DNA of 9,686 nt from contig CAJXPC010000046.1 in the NCBI GenBank assembly GCA_913057845.1, positions 1-9,686 of the forward strand. Direction: 5' to 3'. Every line of letters begins with the position of its first letter. The first letter of the stretch is position 1. The DNA is from an uncultured Pseudomonadota bacterium. Its GTDB lineage: Bacteria; Pseudomonadota; Gammaproteobacteria; Burkholderiales; Eutrophovitaceae. The notes under the pieces are model-generated. The model saw nothing but the letters and a program-made list of their open reading frames with translations. It was not told the origin of the DNA and did no database searches. The translations under genes and the position numbers were made by a program. Positions 1 to 6,263 of the stretch are shown one piece after another.

Positions 1-654
1 CTACGAGACTGTCAAGCTGGGTTCGCCACTCTTTTGCGCGAACAATCCGTAGAGTTGGCGACAAGTTCTTTAGTGTCCAGCCTTTCTAATCAGGATGATC
101 ACTTTGAGCTCGGTGTTGCGGATCGCTCGATTGACGTGACAGGTCATTTGGTTTTGGCTAACGCACAAAGCATCCAGCAATTAATACCGGATGTTGATTT
201 GAAGTTGCAAACCATTCGTGGTCAGTCAACCAAAATATCTGGTCTAAATCTTACGTTTGATTCGTCGGTATGTGGTGATGGATACGTCGCGGGATTGGGC
301 GAGGGTAGTGTGTGGTCTTCAGGAACCTTTGAAGTGGGTAGTGACTCAATAGAGTGTCGTGATGAAGAAAATCTACATAATATGCAGCGTTTAGATCGTG
401 TTTTAGGGACGTCTCATCGGGGGGCACAAGAAACAGTTACTGAGGCCTGGGTGGGTGTTCGATATGCCACGCATGATCGTATGCCGCACGTGGGTGCTGT
501 GGCCCCAGGGTTATACGCACTAACGGGACTTGGCTCTAAAGGTTTTACCTGGGCCCCATTATCTGCTGAGGTGTTGGTTTCTGAATTGCTTGGGCTGTCT
601 TGTCCAGTAGAGCGTAGCGTGAAGGCGCGAATGAATCCGTTGAGATTTAGATGA
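1..654 (+). CDS. mnmC: MnmC-like FAD-dependent oxidoreductase, C-terminal part (5' truncated)
   Basis: The reading frame is open from base 1 and ends at TGA 652-654, so only the last 217 residues are present; the TTG at 34 is internal, not a start. What is seen: VLANAQSIQQLIP followed by RGQSTKI, then YVAGLGEG, and near the end GVRYATHDRMPHVG and LTGLGSKGFTWAPLSAE. This order (Rossmann-type 'VLANG', 'RGQ', 'GxRxxxxDxxPxxG', 'GLGSKG...APLxAE') is that of the DAO/MnmC FAD domain. In MnmC this domain oxidatively removes the carboxymethyl group of cmnm5(s2)U34 in tRNA to give nm5(s2)U34, which a fused methyltransferase domain then methylates. That N-terminal half lies outside the window, so a stand-alone MnmC(o) form cannot be excluded. 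The next gene starts 28 bases downstream on the same strand, suggesting cotranscription. Another DAO-family oxidoreductase remains possible. Confidence 0.75.
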   Translation, partial: LRDCQAGFATLLREQSVELATSSLVSSLSNQDDHFELGVADRSIDVTGHLVLANAQSIQQLIPDVDLKLQTIRGQSTKISGLNLTFDSSVCGDGYVAGLGEGSVWSSGTFEVGSDSIECRDEENLHNMQRLDRVLGTSHRGAQETVTEAWVGVRYATHDRMPHVGAVAPGLYALTGLGSKGFTWAPLSAEVLVSELLGLSCPVERSVKARMNPLRFR

Positions 655-682
655 GTGATAATGTGAGGAAAAGGTAAGACAT

Positions 683-1273
683 ATGATGGTGAAAAAAGAT
701 TTAAGAATTTTGGGTCTGTCGGGTAGCCTGCGTGAGGGATCTTTCAATAAAAGGCTTCTGGCGTTAGCACTCAGTAGCGCAGAGCGTCACGGCGCTGTGG
801 TGTCTGAGATAGATTTAAGTAAAACGCCTTTACCTTTTTACGATGCTGATTTAGAGGCGCGTGATGGTTTGCCGAGCACCGTTCTGGCGTTAAAGAAAGA
901 GTTTATGGACGCCGATGGACTGATGATTGCGACGCCTGAATATAATGGGTTTTTCCCTGGGGTATTAAAAAACTGTTTGGACTGGCTGTCGAGACGCAGC
1001 AGCATTGAAGATCCAATATTGTCATCCTATAACGGCAAGGTAATTGGACTGATGTCCGCAACCGTTGGTGGAAGCGGTGGGATAAGGTCTTTGACTGCTT
1101 TAACCACACAGTTTCAATATCTTGGTGTCATGGTGCTTCCTCGGCCATTTTCTTTGATGCATGCGGGTAAAGCTTTTTCCGATGGGGGAACTGTGTCGCC
1201 AGAACTCCTATCCTCAATCGATGAGATGACTTCAGTGCTTATTGATACACTCCAAAAACTTAAACAAGACTGA
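683..1273 (+). CDS. NADPH-dependent FMN reductase family protein (flavodoxin fold)
   Basis: A 196-residue cytoplasmic protein matching the FMN_red family over its whole length. The N-terminal beta strand and phosphate-binding loop read ILGLSGSLREGSFN (residues 9-22), the typical flavin phosphate site. TPEYNG at 84-89 is the family hallmark that contacts the isoalloxazine ring, and SATVGGSGG at about 125-133 forms the third flavin loop. Members reduce FMN, azo dyes, quinones or chromate with NAD(P)H; the physiological substrate cannot be read from the sequence. Two tandem ATGs (683 and 686) could start translation; AAGG at 671-674 lies 8 bases before the first. It sits 28 bases after the mnmC-like gene and 18 bases before the next gene, so the three probably form one transcript. 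No missing residues are evident. Confidence 0.9.
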   Translation: MMVKKDLRILGLSGSLREGSFNKRLLALALSSAERHGAVVSEIDLSKTPLPFYDADLEARDGLPSTVLALKKEFMDADGLMIATPEYNGFFPGVLKNCLDWLSRRSSIEDPILSSYNGKVIGLMSATVGGSGGIRSLTALTTQFQYLGVMVLPRPFSLMHAGKAFSDGGTVSPELLSSIDEMTSVLIDTLQKLKQD

Positions 1274-1291
1274 CGGCAAAGAGGAAAATCT

Positions 1292-1696
1292 ATGCGTTTA
1301 AACTATTTGATTCTTATAATTCTTCTCTCCCCTTTTTTTGCGACAGCAGAAACATGGGTTGATGTGGGGGCAGATACTGAGGCCAAGTACTATGTAGACC
1401 TTGATTCGATAAAGGTTGATGGTGTCAACATGAACGTCATTAAAAAAGGGGTATATACAAACGTCATGGGAGAAAAGCTCGATGGCGAAAAGCTGGTGGT
1501 ATTTAAGATCACTATGGCTCGTCTTGAGTTAGATTGTGCGCGTGAACTGAATCGTGTGACGCAAATTGATATGTTAAGTGAGAGCGATGAGGTTGTATGG
1601 TCTTCTGGTTATATGTCTGGAAGGGTATGGTTATCGATTAAAGATCAAGGGCATGCGCGCACCACCTATGACTTGATTTGCGCTCAAGCCAGATGA
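1292..1696 (+). CDS. Small exported protein resembling the surface-adhesin E (Adhesin_E) family
   Basis: A 134-residue protein beginning with a clear Sec signal peptide (MRLNYLILIILLSPFFATA, cleavage near residue 19). The mature part opens with WVDVG, then KYYVDLDSIKVDG at about 32-44, and carries two cysteines, one in LELDC and one in DLIC near the C-terminus, likely a disulfide. The 'W..v......yyvD..si...g' start and the spaced Cys pair are what is seen in proteins annotated as surface-adhesin protein E, a loosely defined family in proteobacteria. The family name comes from an adhesin in Haemophilus; an adhesive role here is not shown. GAGG at 1281-1284, 7 bases before ATG, supports the start. 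It follows the FMN reductase gene by 18 bases and precedes a strong hairpin, so it is the last gene of the unit. Confidence 0.65.
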   Translation: MRLNYLILIILLSPFFATAETWVDVGADTEAKYYVDLDSIKVDGVNMNVIKKGVYTNVMGEKLDGEKLVVFKITMARLELDCARELNRVTQIDMLSESDEVVWSSGYMSGRVWLSIKDQGHARTTYDLICAQAR

Positions 1697-1701
1697 ATTA
1701 A

Positions 1702-1727
1702 AAAAGGCCGGATATCACCGGCCTTTT
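1702..1727. terminator. Bidirectional rho-independent terminator
   Basis: Perfect inverted repeat AAAAGGCCGG / CCGGCCTTTT with a 6-base loop (1712-1717). It lies between two converging genes, 5 bases after the Adhesin_E-like stop codon and 15 bases before the cupin stop codon. Read on the minus strand the stem is followed by six Ts, so it is stronger in that direction; on the plus strand there are only four Ts. It plausibly ends both transcripts. Confidence 0.85.
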
Positions 1728-1742
1728 GAGTAACAACTATTC

Positions 1743-2240
1743 TTAGTTGTTTGGATCATCTTCTGGATTAATCCATGTTAAATCTGTCGGTCCGAATCCG
1801 GATTCTTGAAGGACGACTTCGGTTCGTGCCCAAGCGTAATGAGGGGTATTGGCTCCTGTGATGTAGAAAGCGCCTGCTTCCATGGTTTTCATGGGTTTCA
1901 TATCGAATTCCTCGCCACTACCGATCCAGTAAGTCCCTTTTAAAACGGTTACGGTTCGTTGATCGCTGTGTTTATGCGGAGGGAGTTTATAGCCAGACGG
2001 CATTTTTACGCGAAAGGTGTACGGCCCAGGCTTTTGCGGATCTCCGTGGATCACGACCATACGCATACCCCATGGTGTATGACGATTACGCTCCCACTTG
2101 ATTGTCTCTGGGTCAGCCGTTACGACGTCACTTCTCATGATCACTTTACTGCCACCATGGTGGTCGGCGTTTGCTGATTGTGTCATCACGGTGAGTAATG
2201 CGACTAAAGGAACTAGTGCTAGAACTTTCGAAAATCTCAT
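1743..2240 (-). CDS. Exported single-domain cupin protein
   Basis: A 165-residue protein with a signal peptide (residues 1-25, ending QSANA before DHHGG), so probably periplasmic. The cupin core spans about residues 72-150. Motif 1 reads GYKLPPHKHSDQRTVTVLKG (83-102), giving H89 and H91; motif 2 reads GAFYITGANTPHYAWA (123-138), giving H134. The sequence resembles DUF4437/ChrR-like periplasmic cupins whose motif 1 is HxHPxxExVTVLxG. The expected metal-ligand Glu is Arg here (R95 by ungapped alignment), leaving a three-His site at most. No specific reaction can be assigned. The start is supported by GGAGG at 2249-2245 on the minus strand, only 4 bases before ATG. The gene is monocistronic and shares the terminator at 1702-1727. 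Confidence 0.85.
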   Translation of the reverse strand: MRFSKVLALVPLVALLTVMTQSANADHHGGSKVIMRSDVVTADPETIKWERNRHTPWGMRMVVIHGDPQKPGPYTFRVKMPSGYKLPPHKHSDQRTVTVLKGTYWIGSGEEFDMKPMKTMEAGAFYITGANTPHYAWARTEVVLQESGFGPTDLTWINPEDDPNN

Positions 2241-2507
2241 ATTTCCTCCATTTGGATATTTTATTTTTTAAGAGCCATTTTGACGAGCCACTATGGCTAA
2301 AGTTTAGTTTATTTTGCAGTTAATCGTTGGTTTACTTGTTTGGTGGGTGTTAATGACATTGTTTAGACTATTTTTTATGGCAAAGTCGTTTGACCGCTTA
2401 GCCTGATGTGCGCGTTTCATTTCTTTGCTTGTTACTCAAGTTGGCGTTCTACTAAGCCTCTGTTTTTGATAGGATAAGAGCTTAACTGAGTTAAGTGTTA
2501 TATAGGG
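2241..2507. promoter_or_regulatory. Divergent intergenic region with a hairpin in the cupin leader
   Basis: No gene is seen in these 267 bases, which separate the cupin gene (minus) and the Cys-rich gene (plus) and so must hold both promoters. No promoter with good consensus was found on either strand. The visible structure is AGCCA-CTA-TGGCT at 2286-2298, with a second copy of GAGCCA at 2272-2277 that could pair alternatively with the same TGGCT arm. This would lie in or near the 5' leader of the cupin mRNA. A regulatory role is a guess. Confidence 0.3.
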
Positions 2508-2786
2508 TTGTGTAACCTCATTAATTGGTTTTTATGGAGATCAAGTAAGGGTACCAACACATTTAAATGCGTATTGATTGTGATGTTTGCTGTGCTGTGT
2601 ACGCCTGTATTACACGCTGACGATACAGTTACCTGTGGCTGCGATATCAAGGATGATAAGACATCTTGCGCGGTCGATCCTGCAGCCGAGGCTGAGGCTC
2701 AGTGTGTTTGTGTGAAAGAAACCATGTACGGAAAACGTAAATTTAAGGCTGAAGCCTGCGTTGTTGGCGATTCAAGCGCACAATAG
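2508..2786 (+). CDS. Small cysteine-rich exported protein, function unknown
   Basis: I do not recognise this 92-residue protein. A hydrophobic segment KCVLIVMFAVLCTPVLHA (residues 20-37) looks like a Sec signal peptide. The predicted mature part, about 55 residues, holds six cysteines in the pattern CGC-x8-C-x11-CVC-x15-C (C43, C45, C54, C66, C68, C84), plus an acidic/alanine-rich AAEAEAE stretch and a basic GKRKFK. The pattern suggests disulfides or metal binding. The start is uncertain: the only in-frame start codon giving a full signal peptide is TTG 2508, with AGGG directly against it and no properly spaced ribosome site; ATG 2583 would leave too short a signal. An upstream frameshift or sequencing error is possible. 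The U32 gene begins 31 bases after the stop, so the two are probably cotranscribed. Confidence 0.6.
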   Translation: MCNLINWFLWRSSKGTNTFKCVLIVMFAVLCTPVLHADDTVTCGCDIKDDKTSCAVDPAAEAEAQCVCVKETMYGKRKFKAEACVVGDSSAQ

Positions 2787-2806
2787 CGGTGTTTAAATTA
2801 GTTTTT

Positions 2807-2811
2807 AGGAG
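2807..2811 (+). promoter_or_regulatory. Ribosome binding site deciding the U32 start codon
   Basis: AGGAG lies 6 bases before ATG 2818, an ideal spacing. The in-frame TTG at 2812 directly abuts this site and cannot be the start, so translation should begin at ATG 2818 (MQNAPVRR...). Confidence 0.8.
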
Positions 2812-2817
2812 TTGAAT

Positions 2818-4491
2818 ATGCAAAATGCGCCGGTACGACGTTCAGAACTGCTGATGCCTGCTGGCTCACTGGAGCGGTTGAAAGTGGCTGTCCTATATGG
2901 AGCAGATGCCATTTATTTGGGTACCCCGGATATGTCTATGCGGACTAAGTCGCAGTTTAGCCTAGAAGATATTCAGGAAGGGATCAGTTTCGCGCACGAA
3001 CGTAACGTTCGCGTGTATTTGACGTTAAATATTTTTACGCATAATAAAGATATTCCGAAGCTTGACGCGTACATCAATACGTTGAAAGAGGTGCGTCCAG
3101 ATGGGGTTATTGTCTCGGACCCGGGTGTCTTTCATTACCTTCGGGAACACGCTCCAGAATTTAATATTCATATTTCTACTCAGGCGAATGTTTGCTCTTG
3201 GATGACCGTTAAGTTCTGGAAAGAGCAAGGAGCCGAGTTAATTGTTCTGGCGCGAGAAGTAACATTTTCTGAGTTAGAAGAGATCCGCGAGAAATGCATG
3301 GATATACGTCTTGAGACGTTTGTGCATGGCGCCATGTGTATGACCTATTCAGGTCGCTGTTTGCTCTCTAATTTTATGGCCGAGCGAGGCGCTAATCAAG
3401 GCAATTGTGCCAACAGTTGTCGTTGGCAATATAAGGTCCATTTGCGCTTGAATGACGGCACGATTAAAGAGCTGGAGCTCTCCGAAGAAAATATGAAGCT
3501 CTTTGAGTTTGTGCTCGAGGAAGGGCATCGACCAGGGGAGTTAATGCCGATTGAGGAGGATGATCGTGGGTCATACATCCTCAACTCAAAGGATCTGTGT
3601 TTAATGCCGAAGCTTGACGACTACTTAAGAATTGGGGTGGACAGTCTTAAAGTCGAAGGTCGGGGTAAGAGTCCTTATTATTTGGCGACGACCGCACGTG
3701 CGTATCGACGGGCCATTGATGATTACTATGAGGATCCAGAATCCTGGGATTATCGTCCGTATATGCGCGAACTTGAGATGACGGGAAATCGTGGGTACAC
3801 GCTCGCTTTTCACGAGGGGCGCGTCACGAACTATGCACACAATTATGAGAATACGAACAGCGTTGCTGCCTGGGAATTCGGCGGTATTGTTCGCTCGGTT
3901 ACGGATGACTCATTAATCATGGAGGTTAAGAATAAACTTCGATCAGGAGACGTGCTCGAGTTCATTCCACCAAACCCCAAGGATGAGCCAGTGCTGCTGC
4001 GTTTGTATGAGTTCGAAGTGTTGGGCATGGACGGGCCGCAAGAGGTTATTCACGGTGGTCCTCAATGCAAGATACGTATTCCTTTGGCGGCGTTTGACCG
4101 GGAGAGCGTTGAGGATATGCTGAGAAAGTTTCCGGAGTTTACGGTCGTGAGAAAAGAGTCTTTATTGACTGAAGAGGAGTGGGAGCGCATACGTCTGGAT
4201 CAATTGACTCAAAAAATTGAACTGGGCCGATCCTCACCTGAGCGCTACGGAGACGCTGTGCAACGCCTTAAGAACACCATCAGTACGGAAACACTCGATA
4301 AGCGCGCAAAGACGACCAGTAAAGGACTGCACGGATGCTGTGGTCGCGGTTGTAATGGTTGTTTGATGTTTTGGAATGACCCCAAGTATGAGACAGCGCG
4401 GGCATTAATGGCGGGTAAAAAATCCGGAGAGATGTTGACTCATAATATGCGTGACGATGTCATTGAGGCGCGTGCTGCGATAGGTGCCTAA
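2818..4491 (+). CDS. trhP: U32 family protein, TrhP/YegQ-like tRNA hydroxylation protein, long form
   Basis: A 557-residue cytoplasmic protein with the U32 barrel at the N-terminus (ELLMPAGSLERLKVAVLYGA, about 10-29) and the family signature ETFVHGAMCMTYSGRC at 166-181. Four cysteines (C174, C181, C197, C201) in the order C-x6-C-x15-C-x3-C match the 4Fe-4S site of this family. U32 proteins were first called peptidases; TrhP (YegQ) is needed for 5-hydroxylation of tRNA wobble uridine with prephenate as a cofactor source, while UbiU/V and RlhA hydroxylate ubiquinone precursors and 23S rRNA. TrhP is the best fit by overall sequence, but assignment within the family is inferred. It is about 100 residues longer than E. 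coli TrhP as I recall (about 450), with an extra C-terminal cluster HGCCGRGCNGC (C507, C508, C512, C515). It lies downstream of the Cys-rich protein gene. Confidence 0.85.
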   Translation: MQNAPVRRSELLMPAGSLERLKVAVLYGADAIYLGTPDMSMRTKSQFSLEDIQEGISFAHERNVRVYLTLNIFTHNKDIPKLDAYINTLKEVRPDGVIVSDPGVFHYLREHAPEFNIHISTQANVCSWMTVKFWKEQGAELIVLAREVTFSELEEIREKCMDIRLETFVHGAMCMTYSGRCLLSNFMAERGANQGNCANSCRWQYKVHLRLNDGTIKELELSEENMKLFEFVLEEGHRPGELMPIEEDDRGSYILNSKDLCLMPKLDDYLRIGVDSLKVEGRGKSPYYLATTARAYRRAIDDYYEDPESWDYRPYMRELEMTGNRGYTLAFHEGRVTNYAHNYENTNSVAAWEFGGIVRSVTDDSLIMEVKNKLRSGDVLEFIPPNPKDEPVLLRLYEFEVLGMDGPQEVIHGGPQCKIRIPLAAFDRESVEDMLRKFPEFTVVRKESLLTEEEWERIRLDQLTQKIELGRSSPERYGDAVQRLKNTISTETLDKRAKTTSKGLHGCCGRGCNGCLMFWNDPKYETARALMAGKKSGEMLTHNMRDDVIEARAAIGA

Positions 4492-4517
4492 TTCAGAGGG
4501 TCGGCGGCGGTAGCATT

Positions 4518-5375
4518 TTATGGTAGATCGCGAACGACTCTAAATCCAAGATCTTCCTCGTTAGAAGTTAAATCTTTGAATCGGGTTGATTCTGTCAAAT
4601 AATAAGGCTCATTAGATAGCCAGGAGCTACCACGATACCCGCGTAGGGAACAATCGCCTGCGAGCCATGGTTTGCCAGTAGTTGGAAATCTCCCGCGACC
4701 CTGCCCACCCGGACTGGGGCAATCCTCTGTCCATTCGTATGCATTGCCAATGGTGTCGTATAAACCGAACTGGTTTGCTGCGAATTGACCGACCCGAGAT
4801 AAGGTGACTTGGCCATCGTCGCACGGGAGGGTATCGAGGCCGTAATCGAGCTCCGACTCTGCAGTTTGGTCGTAGACGTTACCATAGGCACAAACGCGTT
4901 CAGGTTCCAAGTTGAAGTATCGATTCATACCCAGATCACCCCTCGCAGCATATTCCCACTCTGTATTAGAGGGGAGACGGTAGCTAAACCCGGTTTTTTT
5001 AGACAGCCATTTTGTATATTTAATGGCCTGTTTCCAGCTCACTTGGGTGACGGGGTGTTGTCCCAAGATCGTTGTGTCAGCATCAAGGCGGTCACACCCT
5101 TCGTCTTCGATGCAAGCCTGCCACTGACTGTTGGTCACTTCATGGACACCCGCAGCGAATGGTTGGGTAAAAATAACCCGCCGGTACCACCCGACATTAT
5201 GCCCACGACCTGATGGGCCTGGTGGGAGTCGTATGTCTATTTCTCCAGCAGGGATGACCGCTAGAGTGGGGCACACGTTGCAATCTGAAATGAGTTCTGG
5301 GTCAGCGTTTGCATGGCTGACTGCGAGAGTCATGCAGCAAAGTAATAAGGAGGCCACTGATAAGTGTGTAGGCAT
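4518..5375 (-). CDS. Exported FGE-sulfatase-fold (SUMF1-like) protein lacking the catalytic cysteines
   Basis: A 285-residue protein with a signal peptide (about 1-24, ending HANA) and a C-type-lectin-like FGE-sulfatase domain from about residue 38 to the end. Visible family landmarks: VIPAGEI (40-46), VHEVTNSQWQAC (78-89), HPVTQVSWKQA (107-117), YRLPSNTEWEYAARG (132-146), GLYDTIGNAYEWTEDC (204-219), RGSSW (248-252) and LGFRVVRDLP at the end. True formylglycine-generating enzymes have a copper-binding Cys pair just after the RGGS motif; here that stretch is WLSNEPYYL, with Ser and Leu instead. It is therefore unlikely to make formylglycine and more likely has a binding, structural or other role, as many prokaryotic members do. 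No sulfatase gene is nearby. No clear ribosome binding site precedes ATG 5375; the signal peptide supports the start. Confidence 0.85.
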   Translation of the reverse strand: MPTHLSVASLLLCCMTLAVSHANADPELISDCNVCPTLAVIPAGEIDIRLPPGPSGRGHNVGWYRRVIFTQPFAAGVHEVTNSQWQACIEDEGCDRLDADTTILGQHPVTQVSWKQAIKYTKWLSKKTGFSYRLPSNTEWEYAARGDLGMNRYFNLEPERVCAYGNVYDQTAESELDYGLDTLPCDDGQVTLSRVGQFAANQFGLYDTIGNAYEWTEDCPSPGGQGRGRFPTTGKPWLAGDCSLRGYRGSSWLSNEPYYLTESTRFKDLTSNEEDLGFRVVRDLP

Positions 5376-5522
5376 GGGATCAAAGTTTACGCTAAACCCA
5401 TAAATCTTGGTAACGGTCCTTCTAGAGTGTGTTGATTTTTGTTATGAGGTCTTTTGATCATAAATATATCCAGTTTGAAAACGGCTTTTTTTGACTATTA
5501 TCCATACCATTAATAACTATAT

Positions 5523-5592
5523 GTTTTTATTTATATTGACATCTTTATGTTATTATTTATAATGTTTATAACAACACGTTTTTATTTAAATT
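5523..5592. repeat. Pair of 15-base direct repeats flanking the GFA promoter
   Basis: GTTTTTATTTATATT at 5523-5537 and GTTTTTATTTAAATT at 5578-5592 differ at one position and start 55 bases apart, close to five helical turns. One overlaps the -35 box, the other lies just after the predicted transcription start. They could be operator copies, but the stretch is very AT-rich and chance is possible. Confidence 0.35.
5536..5563 (+). promoter_or_regulatory. Perfect-consensus sigma-70 promoter of the GFA gene
   Basis: TTGACA at 5536-5541, a 16-base AT-rich spacer, and TATAAT at 5558-5563: both hexamers match consensus completely. Transcription would start near 5570, giving a leader of about 85 bases before ATG 5655 that contains the GC-rich hairpin at 5607-5622. 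The region around it is extremely AT-rich, which favours open complex formation. Confidence 0.75.
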
Positions 5593-5606
5593 AGGCTTGG
5601 CTTTGT

Positions 5607-5622
5607 GCGGCGAGGGCGCCGC
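5607..5622. repeat. GC-rich palindrome in the leader, REP-like
   Basis: GCGGCG-AGGG-CGCCGC forms a perfect 6-bp GC stem with a 4-base loop, set in a GC-rich block (about 5595-5640) next to very AT-rich sequence. The surrounding motif (reverse complement GTAGGCGGCGCCCTCGCCGC) resembles short dispersed palindromes common between genes in gammaproteobacteria. It has no T run, so it is not a terminator; it would sit in the 5' leader of the GFA transcript. Confidence 0.45.
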
Positions 5623-5654
5623 CTACAGACGGGCTACTACGTGAAGGTGGAACC

Positions 5655-6074
5655 ATGGAAAATACTGGTGGATGTATGTGCGGCAAAACGCGATATAAAG
5701 TAACGGGTGAGCCAGTGGGAGGGGTCTTTTACTGCCATTGTAATGATTGCAAGAGACAAGCCGGTTCAGCATTCACGATTGGTGCGGGCTTTTTAGCTGA
5801 GAATTTTGTGTTTGAAGACGATAGTCACGTTAAAACCTATGTCACTGTGGGGGACACAGGGACGAATATGGATCGTGTTTTTTGTGGCAACTGTGGCTCT
5901 CCTATGTTTTCCAAGACATCACTCATTCCGGGTGTGCTTTATGTGAAGGCGGGAAGTCTTGATGATGCTTCTTGGGTTGAGCCCCCGGTTGAGATTTATA
6001 CGAAAGATAAATTAAAATGCGCTGAGATTCCATCCGACATTACGCGTTTTGAAGCGTTGATGCCGATGGAATAG
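5655..6074 (+). CDS. GFA/CENP-V family zinc-binding protein
   Basis: A 139-residue protein spanning one GFA domain. The zinc ligands are all visible: CMC at 7-9 (C-x-C), YCHCNDCKRQAG at 26-37 (C27, C29, C32) and FCGNCGSP at 76-83 (C77, C80). This is the beta-tent fold of glutathione-dependent formaldehyde-activating enzyme (Gfa). The original Gfa accelerates formation of S-hydroxymethylglutathione, but most homologues have no shown activity and that role has been disputed. No formaldehyde or glutathione gene lies beside it, so the reaction is unassigned. AAGG at 5644-5647, 7 bases before ATG, supports the start. It is a single-gene unit between a perfect sigma-70 promoter and the terminator at 6196-6228. 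Confidence 0.9.
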   Translation: MENTGGCMCGKTRYKVTGEPVGGVFYCHCNDCKRQAGSAFTIGAGFLAENFVFEDDSHVKTYVTVGDTGTNMDRVFCGNCGSPMFSKTSLIPGVLYVKAGSLDDASWVEPPVEIYTKDKLKCAEIPSDITRFEALMPME

Positions 6075-6195
6075 GTGCAACATAATCTTTGCTAAACGGT
6101 CATAAAAGTGTCATTTTTATTTGTTCGCGAATGAATAAAATTAAATAAAAATAGATTGACTCACAACAGTTTAAATAAATGTCCGTTAAAGGCAG

Positions 6196-6228
6196 CGCTG
6201 ACTTCTTTGTGTGGTCAGCGTTTTTTTT
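6196..6228 (+). terminator. Rho-independent terminator of the GFA transcript
   Basis: CGCTGAC (6196-6202) pairs with GTCAGCG (6214-6220) across an 11-base loop and is followed by eight Ts. It lies about 120 bases after the GFA stop codon, with AT-rich sequence and no gene between. On the minus strand there is no T run after the stem. Confidence 0.85.
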
Positions 6229-6263
6229 ATTGATACGTGTGTGCTCAAGTGGTGGCGTCCAAA

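Noticed and set aside
2425..2455. TTGCTT...TACTAA as promoter of the Cys-rich/U32 unit
   Set aside because: The spacing is 19 bases and both boxes are poor matches, so it is not better than background.
4595..5403. Several open frames on both strands inside the FGE-fold gene (for example 4809-5213 plus, 4595-4891 minus)
   Set aside because: They overlap a gene with clear domain motifs and signal peptide, have no recognisable domains or ribosome sites, and are shadows of its coding sequence.
6075..6228. Separate small RNA ending at the terminator, driven from TTGACT at 6156
   Set aside because: No -10 box lies at a suitable distance; the hairpin is explained as the end of the GFA transcript.
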